64,000 nucleotides of DNA, from positions 5,739,218-5,803,217 of the forward strand of contig JACTAT010000039.1 of assembly GCA_014526335.1 (NCBI GenBank), read 5' to 3'. Position numbers and translations under genes: made by a program. Each line of letters starts with the position of its first letter. The stretch's first letter is position 1. The stretch is from Chrysaora quinquecirrha. Taxonomy: Eukaryota; Cnidaria; Scyphozoa; Semaeostomeae; Pelagiidae. The notes beneath the pieces were generated by a model, which was given only the letters and a program-made list of their open reading frames with translations, was not told the origin of the DNA and did no database searches. Shown piece by piece: positions 54,201-62,837 of the stretch.

Positions 54201-57200
54201 GTTTTTAAATTTGAAATTATGTTTGGAGAAAACGTGACAAGATTATTGAAACGTGAAAGTTGTCAAATTATGCCCTGGCCAAACGATCAAACATGTCAAA
54301 CATTTGAAATTTTCGTACAAACCAAAATGTTCTACCCTTTGGCCACATCATGAAACATTCCCGGTCAAACATTTTTTGCTTGTTTTCAACTTTTTCAAAG
54401 ACATTGCGAAGCAAATTTGGCTTATTTTTGCTTGTCAGGGAAAGTTTTGCAACTTGACCAAACGTTCAAAAATTGCTTGATAAGCAAATTTCAAATATTT
54501 GACAAACAATGTTTGATTGTTCGGCCAGGGCCTAAGAAAAAGAATATGGACCGATAAAGAAAATGGCAGAATTACGAGAAACGGGAGAATGTTCCCTACG
54601 AAATGAAGTGGAGATAAGTTTTAACCAAGTTTAGGCTCTTCATTCTACACCTTTTTGGCTGTTTCAGTACAAGATCATGCTAATTAAGCAATGTTTTCTT
54701 TAAACATTGCATTCTGAAAATTATTGGGGATGGAAATTCTGAGCCACTACCTTTTGCAGCCTTTTGCAGCCAGCCTTTATTGGTCGTAATCATATTTGCC
54801 CTATGTCCTTTATTCGTCGTAATCATATTTGCCCTATGTGGCCATTTTCGATATGTTGCGGCCATTTTCAGAATTTGTTGTTTCAAAGTATAACGAATGC
54901 TTGTTAAGTTACTGTTTTCATTTCCACAGACGATTGAACGCTACATCAAGACGACAGTATCGGAAGAAAAGGTCCAACTGAACAAACTTCGGGAGTTTCA
55001 GAAGCGAAAATCGATGAACAGTACTGCGCAGTCTTACAGAATAGGTAATAACTGATGATATGCTGTATTTTCAAACAGGCAGCTTGAGTTGAGGCGTTTC
55101 CATCAGAGAAAGGTTACCGCAGACGAGGCCACAAGTACCGGTAGTCTATGGCGAATCGATGTTTGTAATGTCACTGGTTTTTTTTTTTAACTCCAAAGGG
55201 CCCTCAAGCTCAAGGGGCACCGAGTGGCCTAGATTAATTAACCATTCATTAATGGGACTCGAGGGACTGAAGAGTTTTCTCATTACATTGAGGTATCTCT
55301 CATTTGATAAGCCTGCAGTACTGAACCGAACCTTCTTTTTGATAAAAATTTGCGCCATTTGTATTTCGGATGTTTCTGTGTAGTTACGTTTTTTGCGAAG
55401 AACCACAGAAACACAGATCAATCAGACGGATGTAATATTCAACATTTCTGACAAATTCACTCGATATGTACGCATGCTGCAGAAATCTACTGATACAACA
55501 GCCTGTGAGTCTTACGTACTGCTTCGTACCTATGTACTTGCTGTAAACAAAGCTGCATGCATCGTGTCAACTGGTCTTCCAACCCTGACACAAGAGATGA
55601 AGAAAGAAAGATGTGACACTTTCTTTCATAGAAACTAGAAGTAACGAAACGTTAGTAAGTGCGCGCAAACTTGTAACCTGAGTTGGGACCACGGTATCAT
55701 GCAATGTTGAGCATGGTTACTCACAAATACAGCATAAAATACAGTTTACAAATGTTCAATATAGTTATGTGAGGGAAAAATTTGTTATATTTTCAAGGAA
55801 GTTCCACAGACGAAAGGTGAAAAATGAAACCAATGCATCTACTTTCTCTGAAAAGCAATTGTATCTGCAAAAGTAATTGTATCTACACTCTAATTAGGTA
55901 AAATGTCTCAAAACTTCCTTTTCTGTGATCAAGAGACATGCCACCAATGCAATTCAACCCCGCCATCAGGTAAAAAATGCACTCCTCTTACAATAGGCGC
56001 TCGCTTCGCTCGCGCCTTAGCCCATCAACTCTGTAACCCTTGCTACTCCCTCTATCAAAAATCTAGATCAGCTCCTGCAATGAGAAAAGTTTAAAGCCTA
56101 CAGCTGTTTCTTCTGAATGCAAAAAGGAAAGCACTGTCTTATGTATGATGCATGGGGCATAGAAAAAACACCTTTATCTAATATGCCTATAGTACAAAAT
56201 TAACAATAATGCCAACTAAATTACAGTAAATCATTTAATGTATGGAAACCTATACAAAGTTACGTTTCTCATCAAAACACGGGCATTGCATCGCATTTTT
56301 TCACATTTCCATTCTGTTTTATCCTTGTTACAAACGTTTGATCTTACTCTTTTGGCATCTTCTAAAGGCCAATGGGCAACCAAATCACCCACATGTTTAG
56401 ATTGTGTTGAAGTTGATAAACTTTGGTTCGTATTGTGGCAACGAGAAGACAATATTGCTGAAAAAAATATACATTTCCTTTTATAAGGATTGCTTCAAGT
56501 AAAAAATGTGCAATGGTAGTGTAAGCCGATTTGCTATCATATTGTTATCTGTTTATACAGAATTTATTGCAGTCTGATTTTGATGGGCCTAAGCAGCCCA
56601 AATGGGACATGAGTATTTCAGTCCGGGGTAAAATGGAAAAATAAAAACACTCAAATTGAATTCGTTACCAAAGTGGCCTTCTCAGGTAAAACAAATAGTT
56701 ATCATATTATTATCTGTTTCGGCTATACAAAATTTATTGTAGTACAGGCCTACAGACTACCCATCTTGAAATTTTGATTTGATGGGCCTAAAAGCTAAGC
56801 AGCCCATAATCAATAATGCCAAAGGCAGAATGGGGCATGAGAAAAATAAAAAACATTCAAATTGAATTCGTTACCAAAGTGGCCTTCTGAGGTGAAACAA
56901 ATAAAGCAAATATTATCTACGTTCTCAACTTACATTTAACACCAGAAAAAGCTTCTTGACGATCACAACTTCATTTTGAGAGGGAAACCATGAAAGAAAA
57001 CATCGAAGTTTGCTAAAATGTCATGCGTTAATTCCTTCGAATCCCTTCGCACAGCGGAAAGCTGTTAACACTGTGGTTGCAATTGAAAAATATGCGCTGT
57101 CAGCAGACGAAACGGAAGCCCAGTTTTGCCGATTGAAGCCCACTAATAGTAAGCTCGCTCCTTCGTCGCGCGCAATAATTTTCTTTCAGAGGTTTTAGAT

Positions 57201-58601
57201 ATTATATTCTTAAGACGATTAGTTCTTCTCTTGCTCCTAGCACCAAAGTTTTGAATTTGTCTTTATACTGCAAAACTGCTTATTTTGGAAAGGTACTCTA
57301 AAAATTGACGCCTATTAAGACTTGCACAATTTTCTTCTAGCTGTACAATCTGCAGTTTACAAAATAACAGCAAAATTTGGGAGGAATCTTGAGTGAGTAT
57401 GAAAATTAGCTGATTTCATTTTTCAAAGCCTTTCATTTTACTTAGCGTTAGGCTGCTTTATTTGTTTTTTTAACTCCAGTCTACTTAGTATGGAGCATTG
57501 AAAATGCTGGTGCCTCTACTGAATTGAATAACTAGTTTGGCGTAAACTAGATAGTTGCGAAAGAGCAATCCTTGTAACAGACGTCTGAACAGTGTTTAAT
57601 CCTCGTTCGTATCCAACTCTAATGTCTTCCCCAAAAAATCTTACTGTTTTGTCAAAAATTACAGAAAGGATTTTTCGAATGCGCGTAATTGGCAGAGCAG
57701 ATTGTTCTTTCATCTTTTTTTGTAGTTTTTTCTTATTAAAACCAAAAAGCTGGTTCTGTGTTCCAAAAGAGTTCGTTTTCTCACTGTAACTCTTCAACTA
57801 ATCCTATTGGTCTTACCGCTGTCTTCCGCGAGGTGAATGATGTTCAAAACACAATGCCAATCCAGCTCCCCTTCTCTGATTGGTGCAATTCTATCCGCAT
57901 CTTGGTTTATATTCTGCCTTAGTCAATTGTCTCTTGCGTTTACACTCTCAGGGGTTTCAGATGAAAAATGCTCTTGGGTCATCTACAAAATCTAATTATC
58001 TCAAAGTCGTTTCTAAATTTCAGAGTGTGGTTTGGTTTTGTGAATCTACTTAAGACAAAAAAGCTGGTTTTGTGTAGACAGAAAGAGTTCGTTTTCTCAC
58101 TTATAGACTGTTCAACTAATTCGATTGGTCATCCCGTTGCATTCCGTGAGCTGATTGGTTTTCAAGACACCAATAAAATCCAGCTTTGCTTTTATTCTCC
58201 TTGGTGAATTGTTTCGGTCTGTTTCTGACGCTTAAACTCTGAGGAGTATTAGACGAAAAAAGCTCTTAAAAGTATGCTCCAACGTATTACTGCTTTTCTT
58301 CGTAATAATGAAGTTTTGTACAACTCAACGACGCTTCTTATTTTTCTATTGTATCTTTCATGTATATGCCGATTAATTGAAAATCGTTTCATCGTAGTGT
58401 TTAAATTTGATTTCAATTTAAATTTCATCTCTGTATTTCTACTCGCCTTTTAGACTTCCGGCCAGTTACTTAAGACCTCCGCGTAGTGGACTGGGATCCA
58501 TCACCGTTTATTAATGCTATGATTCATTCCATTTCAGTTCTTTGCGCATTCCACATGAGTACAGAAAAAGACTAGCTGCATTTATTGAATTCAGAGACTA
58601 A
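33247..58601 (+). CDS. NDC1: Nucleoporin NDC1, complete, 22 coding exons, 625 residues
   Basis: Multi-pass pore-membrane nucleoporin needed for nuclear pore assembly. Exons: 33247-33372, 33990-34110, 35167-35268, 35820-35982, 36802-36835, 37876-37941, 39165-39236, 40214-40250, 42343-42391, 42559-42688, 43599-43688, 44265-44346, 45592-45753, 47729-47875, 49053-49102, 49748-49798, 51078-51141, 52626-52684, 54004-54045, 54930-55044, 57341-57392, 58538-58601. They sum to 1,878 nt with every phase matching. Residues about 50-300 hold several hydrophobic segments. Family matches: WRAGAATFWSILFVP, KFVRFRASLPF, YESTRRSKIFSITQPGGHP, LVAASFNEDTYGVVQR and the C-terminus EYRKRLAAFIEFRD. An in-frame TAA (33199-33201) precedes the ATG; exon 1 itself is poorly conserved. 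Human NDC1 has 674 residues; the linker after GGHP is shorter here. The AATAAA at 58600-58605 overlaps the stop. Confidence 0.95.
34276..34373 (+). repeat. (CAGA)n microsatellite
   Basis: Imperfect tetranucleotide tract 'gacagacagacaggcagaca' and continuation, in NDC1 intron 2. Confidence 0.9.
34645..35015. mobile_element. MITE of the 'gacttattacac' family, rearranged copy
   Basis: 'taataagtctaatctagacc' and 'agcaatttgctactctgagg' match the 2.4-kb element, as do 'cttctgacaacaacaacaac' and 'gcgataactgggtaatgc' near the other end. The interior is expanded by unrelated sequence. Confidence 0.55.
35546..35803. mobile_element. Head-to-head pair of SINE S2 copies next to an NDC1 splice acceptor
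   Basis: A minus copy (35546-35632, 'ccactgagctatagagctca') faces a plus copy (about 35665-35803, 'gctgtatgacttgaagagta', 'caggttcaaatcctg'). The plus copy ends 16 bases before NDC1 exon 4 (35820), so its 3' flank supplies the pyrimidine-rich acceptor region. Confidence 0.8.
36074..36603 (+). repeat. Minisatellite of 'cctccacattactg' units
   Basis: About 20 irregular units, with internal super-repeats of about 80 bp ('gatgatatcccacctcatta', 'ctgatgatagccctccacat'). The same word fills the TIR element at 15.1 kb. No terminal repeats were seen at this site. It lies in NDC1 intron 4. Confidence 0.9.
37255..37530 (+). mobile_element. Probable 5S rRNA-derived SINE
   Basis: 'agctgaagttaagcttggtc' followed by 'gaggtcagcgcatctggatg' lines up with the conserved internal promoter half of 5S rRNA (GAAGCTAAGC...GGTTAGTACTTGGATG). 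The body contains 'cggaagtgacgttaaac' and 'ggtcccatgcccggatgc', and a CAA-rich tail follows. SINE3-type elements are built this way; the match is by eye. Confidence 0.55.
38186..38520. mobile_element. Head-to-head pair of SINE S2 copies
   Basis: A minus copy (38186-38305, 'ccaccgagctatagatctca') and a plus copy (38338-38520, 'ggtgctgaagaaggctcaac', 'tatagctcaatgg') point away from each other across about 30 bp. A transcript would fold into a hairpin. It lies in NDC1 intron 6. Confidence 0.8.
38579..39076. mobile_element. hAT-like MITE enclosing an AT-rich minisatellite
   Basis: Ends 'cgaggggcaaatcact' and 'agtgatttgcccctcg' are perfect inverted repeats, flanked by ttttatat at 38571-38578 and 39077-39084 (8-bp duplication). 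The whole interior is a degenerate tandem of 'tgtgattaatttgatta' (17-18 bp). Confidence 0.92.
39327..39534. mobile_element. Foldback MITE family 1 copy
   Basis: Opens 'taggccctggccaaacgatc' and closes 'caatgtttgatcgtctggcc', with interior 'aaacattgcttgtcc' words. It lies in NDC1 intron 7, 90 bp after exon 7. Confidence 0.8.
39712..40115. mobile_element. Palindromic MITE (about 400 bp)
   Basis: Ends 'ttttcaacgaagggcctcg' and 'cgaggtccttagttgaaaa' are inverted. The arms meet at 'gaccgtgaaaaatcgctcgg' facing 'tgactttttcacggtc'-type sequence near 39,890-39,945. No coding capacity. It ends about 100 bp before NDC1 exon 8. Confidence 0.85.
40380..40735. mobile_element. Foldback MITE family 2, right arm
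   Basis: Contains 'agacagaaagagttcgtttt', 'ctgattggtgtttaaaacac', 'ctctgaggagtgtcagacga' and 'agcttttaagtatgc' in the order seen in the right arm of the full copy at 44.5-45.2 kb. Confidence 0.75.
40889..42134. mobile_element. TIR element filled by an 85-bp-class TGG minisatellite
   Basis: Ends 'cacgctagcgaatctgtacg' and 'cgtatagattcgctagcg' are inverted. Between them, 40,905-41,945 repeats 'gtggtggataagcacta', 'gggttattatgcttgatg' and 'ttttttgcgtactgtgg' in units of roughly 85 bp. The last 130 bp carry the same words inverted ('ccaccacatcaagcataata'). Partial relatives are at 13.6, 18.1 and 46.9 kb. It lies in NDC1 intron 8. Confidence 0.85.
42816..42935. mobile_element. Foldback MITE family 2, fragment
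   Basis: 'aaaagcttttttcttctgac' and 'ggatcgaaatgcaccaacca' match the left arm of the 44.5-kb element. It lies in NDC1 intron 10. Confidence 0.65.
43296..43455. mobile_element. MITE of the 'gacttattacac' family, diverged copy
   Basis: 'tagacttataacttgagtcc' on the left and 'gactggagtaatgagtct' on the right frame 'gcgaattgctgtggttgttg' and 'gtctagattttatgggcgg'. It lies in NDC1 intron 10. Confidence 0.75.
44530..45212. mobile_element. Foldback MITE family 2, full copy
   Basis: Left arm 44,541-44,800 and right arm 44,945-45,205 are inverted copies: 'tcgtctgacactcctcagaa' faces 'ttctgaagagtgtcagatga', and 'ccaatagaaaattaatt' faces 'aattaattttctattgg'. A spacer of about 140 bp separates them. 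It lies in NDC1 intron 12. Confidence 0.88.
45246..45428. mobile_element. Small palindromic MITE
   Basis: 'ggcagaaacaccgcgatgca' on the left faces 'tgcatcgcggtgtttctttc' on the right, and 'gagaagtactaat' faces 'attagtacttctc'. About 180 bp, in NDC1 intron 12. Confidence 0.8.
46010..46262 (+). mobile_element. tRNA-related SINE with (TTTAC)n tail
   Basis: Starts near a B-box-like 'gtgggttcgagcc'. It has the body words 'ctacccaggtgtataaatgg' and 'gtagttatgaccgccg' and ends in repeated TTTAC. It lies in NDC1 intron 13. A fragment with 'ctacccaggtgtatagcta' is at about 43,823. Confidence 0.7.
46440..47247. mobile_element. pogo/Tigger-like MITE (Tc1/mariner superfamily)
   Basis: Starts 'cagtcgaacctcgctatctc' and ends 'gagatagcgggactcgactg', flanked by TA on both sides; these are the ends and duplication typical of pogo/Tigger. 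'tatctcgaac' repeats several times inside the left end. A fragment of the 40.9-kb TIR element ('cgctagcgaatctatacgca', 46,930-46,995) is nested in it. No transposase is seen. Confidence 0.82.
47390..47466. mobile_element. MITE of the 'gacttattacac' family, right-end fragment
   Basis: 'cctcagtgtagcgaattgct', 'ttggtctagattttatgagc' and 'gactcgtgtaataagtctag' match the right half of the 2.4-kb element. Confidence 0.7.
48400..48679. mobile_element. Foldback MITE family 1 copy (cluster 1 of 7)
   Basis: Opens 'ggccctggccaagcgattaa' and closes 'tggttgtttggccaaagcct'. The interior is built of 'caaacgtttgagatttgctt'-type words in both orientations. It lies in NDC1 intron 14. Confidence 0.82.
49113..49390. 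mobile_element. Foldback MITE family 1 copy (2 of 7), 11 bp after NDC1 exon 15
   Basis: Opens 'tgaccctgggcaaaatgatg' and closes 'tgatggttttgccagggac'. Only 10-11 bases separate it from the donor of exon 15. Confidence 0.8.
49470..49692. mobile_element. Foldback MITE family 1 copy (3 of 7), left-truncated
   Basis: Begins within the family at 'atgtatgtttgatcgtttgg' and ends 'gatcgtttggccaggtcctt'. It ends 55 bp before exon 16. Confidence 0.78.
49853..50103. mobile_element. Foldback MITE family 1 copy (4 of 7), 55 bp after exon 16
   Basis: Opens 'aaggacctggccaaaccatc' and closes 'gcttgtctggccaggcctaa'. Confidence 0.82.
50104..51077. other. NDC1 intron 16, mostly unique
   Basis: Only a short family-2 foldback word string ('gagtccaagtgacaagacga' to 'ctacacagaaccgcc', about 50,350-50,395) is recognised. 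Confidence 0.4.
51990..52175 (+). mobile_element. Diverged copy of the 1-kb tRNA-derived SINE
   Basis: 'tagtcaaggtgttcggctca', 'gtttgtgggttcgaatctcg', 'aactcagctgtcccttcttc' and 'cacatcagct' follow the order of the element at 950-1212. No tail is kept. It lies in NDC1 intron 17. Confidence 0.75.
52246..52510. mobile_element. Foldback MITE family 1 copy (5 of 7), diverged
   Basis: 'cggtcaaacattgttggtca' near the left end and 'gacagacaatgtttaatcat' near the right end. It is more diverged than its neighbours and lies in NDC1 intron 17. Confidence 0.72.
52722..53182. mobile_element. Foldback MITE family 1, composite (6 of 7)
   Basis: Longer than the rest: 'cttggccaaacgagctaaca' opens, an internal 'agcggccaaacgatcaaaca' occurs at about 52,969, and 'gatcgtttgcccaaggcctt' closes. 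This suggests one copy nested in or fused to another. It starts about 38 bp after NDC1 exon 18. Confidence 0.75.
53404..53686. mobile_element. Foldback MITE family 1 copy (7 of 7)
   Basis: Opens 'agccctggccgaacgatcaa' and closes 'catcgtttggcaaggccta'. It lies in NDC1 intron 18. Confidence 0.82.
54271..54533. mobile_element. Foldback MITE family 1 copy, NDC1 intron 19
   Basis: Opens 'tgccctggccaaacgatcaa' and closes 'gattgttcggccagggccta', with interior 'gcaaatttcaaatatttgac'. Confidence 0.82.
56240..56425 (-). pseudogene. Possible piggyBac-like transposase C-terminal remnant
   Basis: The minus-strand frame reads HVGDLVAHWPLEDAKRVRSN and then V-C-x8-C-x4-C, which resembles the cysteine-rich tail of PGBD/piggyBac-like proteins (HWP...KRxRCxxC...CxxC). 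The first cysteine of the usual pattern is replaced and the frame ends early. The resemblance is from memory and weak. Confidence 0.35.
56530..56905 (+). repeat. Tandem duplication, two units of about 190 bp
   Basis: 'gttatctgttt...atacagaatttattgcag', 'gggcctaagcagccca' and 'attgaattcgttaccaaagt' occur in the same order at 56,530-56,707 and 56,708-56,905. Confidence 0.8.
57720..58290. mobile_element. Foldback MITE family 2, two right-arm copies
   Basis: Two successive right arms: 57,735-57,980 ('agttcgttttctcactgtaa', 'ggggtttcagatgaaaaatg') and 58,055-58,280 ('agacagaaagagttcgtttt', 'ggagtattagacgaaaaaag'). They lie in the last NDC1 intron. Confidence 0.72.
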
Positions 58602-60028
58602 TAAAAAGAAGACCAAGTAGAAACGAGAACTTATGTTAGCAATAAACACCAGGAACGCTTTATTTGTTAAAGTGCGATTCTTTGTAGTTCACTTGTATGA
58701 ATAGTTTCGTGTTTTCTTTGCAAGATTTGTTTTTCTCTTTGTGTGTACAAAACCAGTGGTCTAGCCAAGGGGGACCTCAATGTGCCCCCCCCCCCCAATC
58801 ATCGCCGAGATAGGCTTTGTATATGGCCTAAATCTAATGGAAATTTGCCGTAGAATGCCTCTGTTATTTTTTACGAATGCCACGCCCTTATTTTCTTCGA
58901 CTACTCTCAAGAACTTTAAAGTAAGACTAAAACCTATCTCATGCGTTGTGCATCGCCGGGATAGTAAACTTTTTTTGTTGACCACACATCGTGGCTAGAC
59001 GTCACCCGCAAAAACACGGGTAACTTTTCATCTTTGATACGCATTGTGCTCCTTTTTCAGAGCTTTAGACCTTTCAAACCTTTGAAAACAAAAATGCACA
59101 GCATCAAAACTTTACTTGGATGTCGAGAGTTGTCATTAATTTTTTTGCTCTGTAAATGTGTAACTATTTCTGCAAAAGACATTCATTGCTAGGGACTATG
59201 ATACGTAATAGAATTTCAAACGGCCAAGCGACCACCAAGTTCCAAAAAAGCTAATGACACGACCTCTGGTGGAAATTCACGACCCGTGCACGACAGAATA
59301 ACCTTGACTGCATTATTCTCTAAAAGTGTTTTTTCGTTAGAATTTTTTTTTGGAATTGCAAGCAACGTTTTGTTGTTAAAAATTTATCTGTTCCATATAA
59401 ACTTGGTGCCTTGTCTGGAAAGGGAAGAGATGGCGAAGGGGAATAAAACTCTTGCTCCGAACCTCTGAGCTGACCATGACGAAATATGCGTCGGAGCCTC
59501 TCTTGCGATCAAAGTGAAATCGAGGTTATGCTAATTAACAATGGCAAATGGAAAAGCATTCTCAATCTCAACGACGCCAAAGAATTTGAGCAGGCAAGGT
59601 GTGTTGGATGAGAAAATTATGCGAAGATTTTGAACGCTTCTGATTCATTATTAAACGCTTCTCGCTTTTAAATTCATTAAATGAATAAAGAAATATCACT
59701 GAAATCAACCTTTTAATGCTGACGGAAGTTGCAAGTGTAGTGCATCAGAATTCGCAACTCGCGTGGCCTTTGACAAGTTGACAGACTAAGGAATGTTATC
59801 GAAAAGGCAAAGATTATAGGAGAATTTATCGACAAAACAGAATGCTAGGAAAAGGTTGAACGCAGTTGATATCGTTGGAGTCTTTTCAAAACTGAGAATA
59901 AACTTGTTATACTTGTTTTATACGTCAATTATAGGCACTGATGAGCTAATTTAGCCAAGAAACAACTGAGCAAAAGACTGATCAACACTCATTAGGTCAT
60001 ATCTAGTTTACTCTAGCAGAAGTCAGTC
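58602..60028. other. NDC1 3' flank and LAP gene upstream region
   Basis: About 1.4 kb between the two plus-strand genes. A second AATAAA is at about 58,641. A lone hAT-type end, 'cagtggtctagccaaggggg', lies at 58,754 beside a C12-13 run. No other gene was seen. The promoter and any 5'-UTR exons of the LAP gene should lie here. Confidence 0.45.
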
Positions 60029-62797
60029 ATGCCTCTTTGGGGATGTTTTCGAGGCAACCCAGAGAAAGAAACCTATCCTGTCATAGATTATAGTCATGGA
60101 AATTTACTAACAGTTCCTCCAGAAATATACGACCACGCAGTATCGTTAGAGGAACTTTATTTAGATGGCAATCAACTTCAGGAACTACCCAAGGTAAAGA
60201 CGTCTGACACCTTCATCTTCCTCCTTTCATCAAATCTCCACCTCAGCTGTTCTGTTTTCTGTTCGTAAGACCACTTTTCATGCTTGCCCAACAACTTTTC
60301 TGAGTTTGCATCAAAGGAATTTCTAACCGGCTTTGTTCATTGTTTATAAAAATTCCTTGAAAGTTTTGGTTGTGCCCTATTGAAAAGTTGTAATTTCAGA
60401 CTTAAAATGCCTTTGTTGCTGCCCCATTCAACACAGTCTTTTTATCAAAACAACCTTCATAAAAACCAGAAGTCCAAGATTTTGCATCATAATATAACTT
60501 TTATGGTGTAAATCTTGGAAATGACTTGGCGAGGCCTGGTATATCTGTTGTACATATTATAACTACATGTGTGTAATAAAAATGATTTTTTCAAATGTTT
60601 TGAAAAAAAACAGTCAGGTTTTGACAGGGAGATGCAAGGGGGTCACCCTGCACGAGGGGCATTTCACTCTTCAAAAAGGTGTACAAGATTTCTATTAAAA
60701 CAAAGGGATTTTCGTGGGATTTCCTTGAGAACAATAGGACTTCAGGCAAAGGTGTACAAGACTTTCAAGAAGTGAATCGCCCCTTGACCCTGCATAGTCT
60801 GGGAGCAATGCATAAAATATCTTAAAACTGCCGCACTGGGCCATAGATGACACATCAGCTTGTTGAATCCTTCCAAATTGCTTTTTGGGGTAACCCAGCT
60901 ACATTGTGAACTTTTTCCACATACTTTTTCTTTATGTTCCAAAATCTTGAAAATTGTGGGATTTCAAACTCATTGCATGGCTAAATTTAAGCACAGCTAC
61001 CCAGATTTAAGAGGTGATTTTGATTATTGCCCCCTCCCCCTGTAATGTTATACAAAGGAGAATTACTCATTTTGCAGTAGGGTGCTCAGAGTTTATCAAT
61101 TTACTGACACATTTCTCAATATACTCAGCAAACTCTTTCTGAGACAGGTATAAAGTTCAGACTGGAGCCTGCCAAATGATTCCAAACTTAACCCATAATA
61201 TTGGACAACACCCACATGAAATTTTTTAGAAATCCAACATGTCAGTTGGTGATCTACCGCCCCTTTCACATGTTTTAACATTTTGAACAGCCCCCTGATT
61301 TCACAGGCTGCATTTACTGTAACAATTTGACTGAGAGGGTTAGGGGACAGGGACGACAGTTGTTTGGTGGATGGAATCAAAGTTTGATAATCTGCAGTAA
61401 ACAGTGTCTGTACAAACTTGCATGGAACAGCGTGAGGGGCAAATATCCACCTAAAAACTATATGTGATTGTTTGTCAGTTGTAACTAGTTTTTGATCATT
61501 TTGATTACATTGTGATACTAAACATGTCATAATTTTGGTTACATTGTGATTGATAATGTGATTTTCGTTATGAGTAAATTAATGCCCAGCAACCCCTTTT
61601 CTTTAGAAAGGATTGTCTCTGTAAGCGCTTCTCTCCTATTTTTGGTAATTCTGGCTGAGTAGTTTGAGGTATTAGTCACCAGAATTCTTATGATATTTTC
61701 TATCTTTTCCAGGCACTATTCACCCTGCAGAGGCTGAAAAAACTAAACATCAGTGACAATGAAATCAGAGCTCTGCCATCAACTATTTCAAATTTGGTCA
61801 ATCTTATTGAATTAGATGCCAGCAAAAATGGTATGTATCATACCTCTTAGACCCCATTTACACTATGCTGGTATGAGACCCAGGGGGGGTACTCATTAAC
61901 CTTCAATACGGGGGGTCCATGCCAATATTTGGGGTCCGAAAACTTAAGCTTATATAATATTTGGGGTCTGTGAATTATAAAATGGACAATAACTTAATAT
62001 TTGGGGTCCAAAAATCAGAAGGAAGAATCCTGCAATTTAGTCCGATTCATTACAATGACCCACCAGTTCGCAAGAGCTTATAAAGTGTAAATTGTCATAA
62101 AACTGATGGCTAAACCTGAGAAAACATTTTACAGTAGGTGTCCAAAAATAGATAGCAATATTTGGGGTCTCCATTACATTAAACTCAATATTTGGGGGTC
62201 TGCAAGGAAATAGTGGTATGAACCCCCCCCCCGTATTGAAAGTTAATGAGTACCCCCCTGGGGTATGAGATGAATACAGTTTGAAACTATACCGTTTTGA
62301 CATTGCGTCTACACTAGGTAAAATAACATTATCCTCTAATTTTGTCATATCCCCCTACATTTGGTACTGAAAACTTCAACAAAATCGCATACACTTTCAC
62401 AGATTGGAGACATGTATTGATTATTCAAGATGGTTTTTCTTTATTGAATTAAAATGGAGCTGTAAACCTATTTGTTCTACACAGTGTTATTTGAATTATT
62501 TATGCCATTGGCTTAATTTTTGCAACTGATTTACATTGCTGTTAATCTTGAGGTCTGAAACTTTTGCTGTTAATAGTAACAAAAAATTATTCAATTAACC
62601 AAGCTTTGTAAGTTGACCTCAGTATATAATTTTTATCTCTGTCTTGTCATTTGGGCTATTTCTTTAGAAACCAAGACCTTAAAATAATACTATTATTTAT
62701 CTTACAATTTTCTTCTAGGATTTCTAGAGCTGCCAGAGAATGTTAGAGGACTTAAATCTTTGGAGGTTTTTGATGCAAGCGTTAATCCTCTTGGATC
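60029..62797 (+). CDS. LAP-family LRR scaffold (Erbin/LRRC7/LANO/Scribble type), 5' exons, continues past window
   Basis: Membrane-associated cell polarity and junction scaffold. Exons: 60029-60193, 61713-61830, 62719-62797; phases 0, 1 and 2; the last donor is at 62798 and the gene runs off the right edge. The start is fixed by an in-frame TAG at 60014-60016. The N-terminus MPLWGCFRG aligns with the palmitoylated start of Scribble/Erbin (Cys6 near Scribble Cys10). LAP cap and repeats: [80 protein letters not shown] and LEELYLD favour the Erbin/LRRC7/LRRC1 side over Scribble, but PDZ domains are outside the window and cannot be checked. Confidence 0.9.
60650..61330. mobile_element. Foldback element family 3, second copy
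   Basis: 'gatgacacatcagcttgttg', 'tttatgttccaaaatcttga' and 'actcattgcatggctaaatt' match the left arm at 11.2-11.35 kb, and an inverted, more diverged arm follows (61,100-61,320). It lies in the first intron of the LAP gene. Confidence 0.7.
61879..62262. mobile_element. hAT-like MITE with perfect 8-bp target duplication
   Basis: Opens 'cccagggggggtactcatta' and closes with the inverse 'taatgagtacccccctggg', flanked by gtatgaga at 61871-61878 and 62263-62270. 'aatatttggggtc' recurs inside. It starts 48 bp after a LAP exon. Confidence 0.9.
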
Positions 62798-62837
62798 GTA
62801 AGTGGCTTTTTCTTTTAAAAATTTATGCCATGAAACT

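Larger units (their letters stand above)
55060..57340. other. NDC1 intron 20 with transposon remnants
   Basis: Besides the entries below, the stretch holds open frames (55,146-55,421 minus, 55,393-55,638 plus) with non-repetitive composition and no family I know. The following exon at 57,341 is clear, so these are not needed for NDC1. Confidence 0.35.

Noticed and set aside
55393..56094. Extra NDC1 exons or an intact transposase in intron 20
   Set aside because: NDC1 exons 20 and 21 join in phase without them, and the frames show no catalytic motif I can identify.
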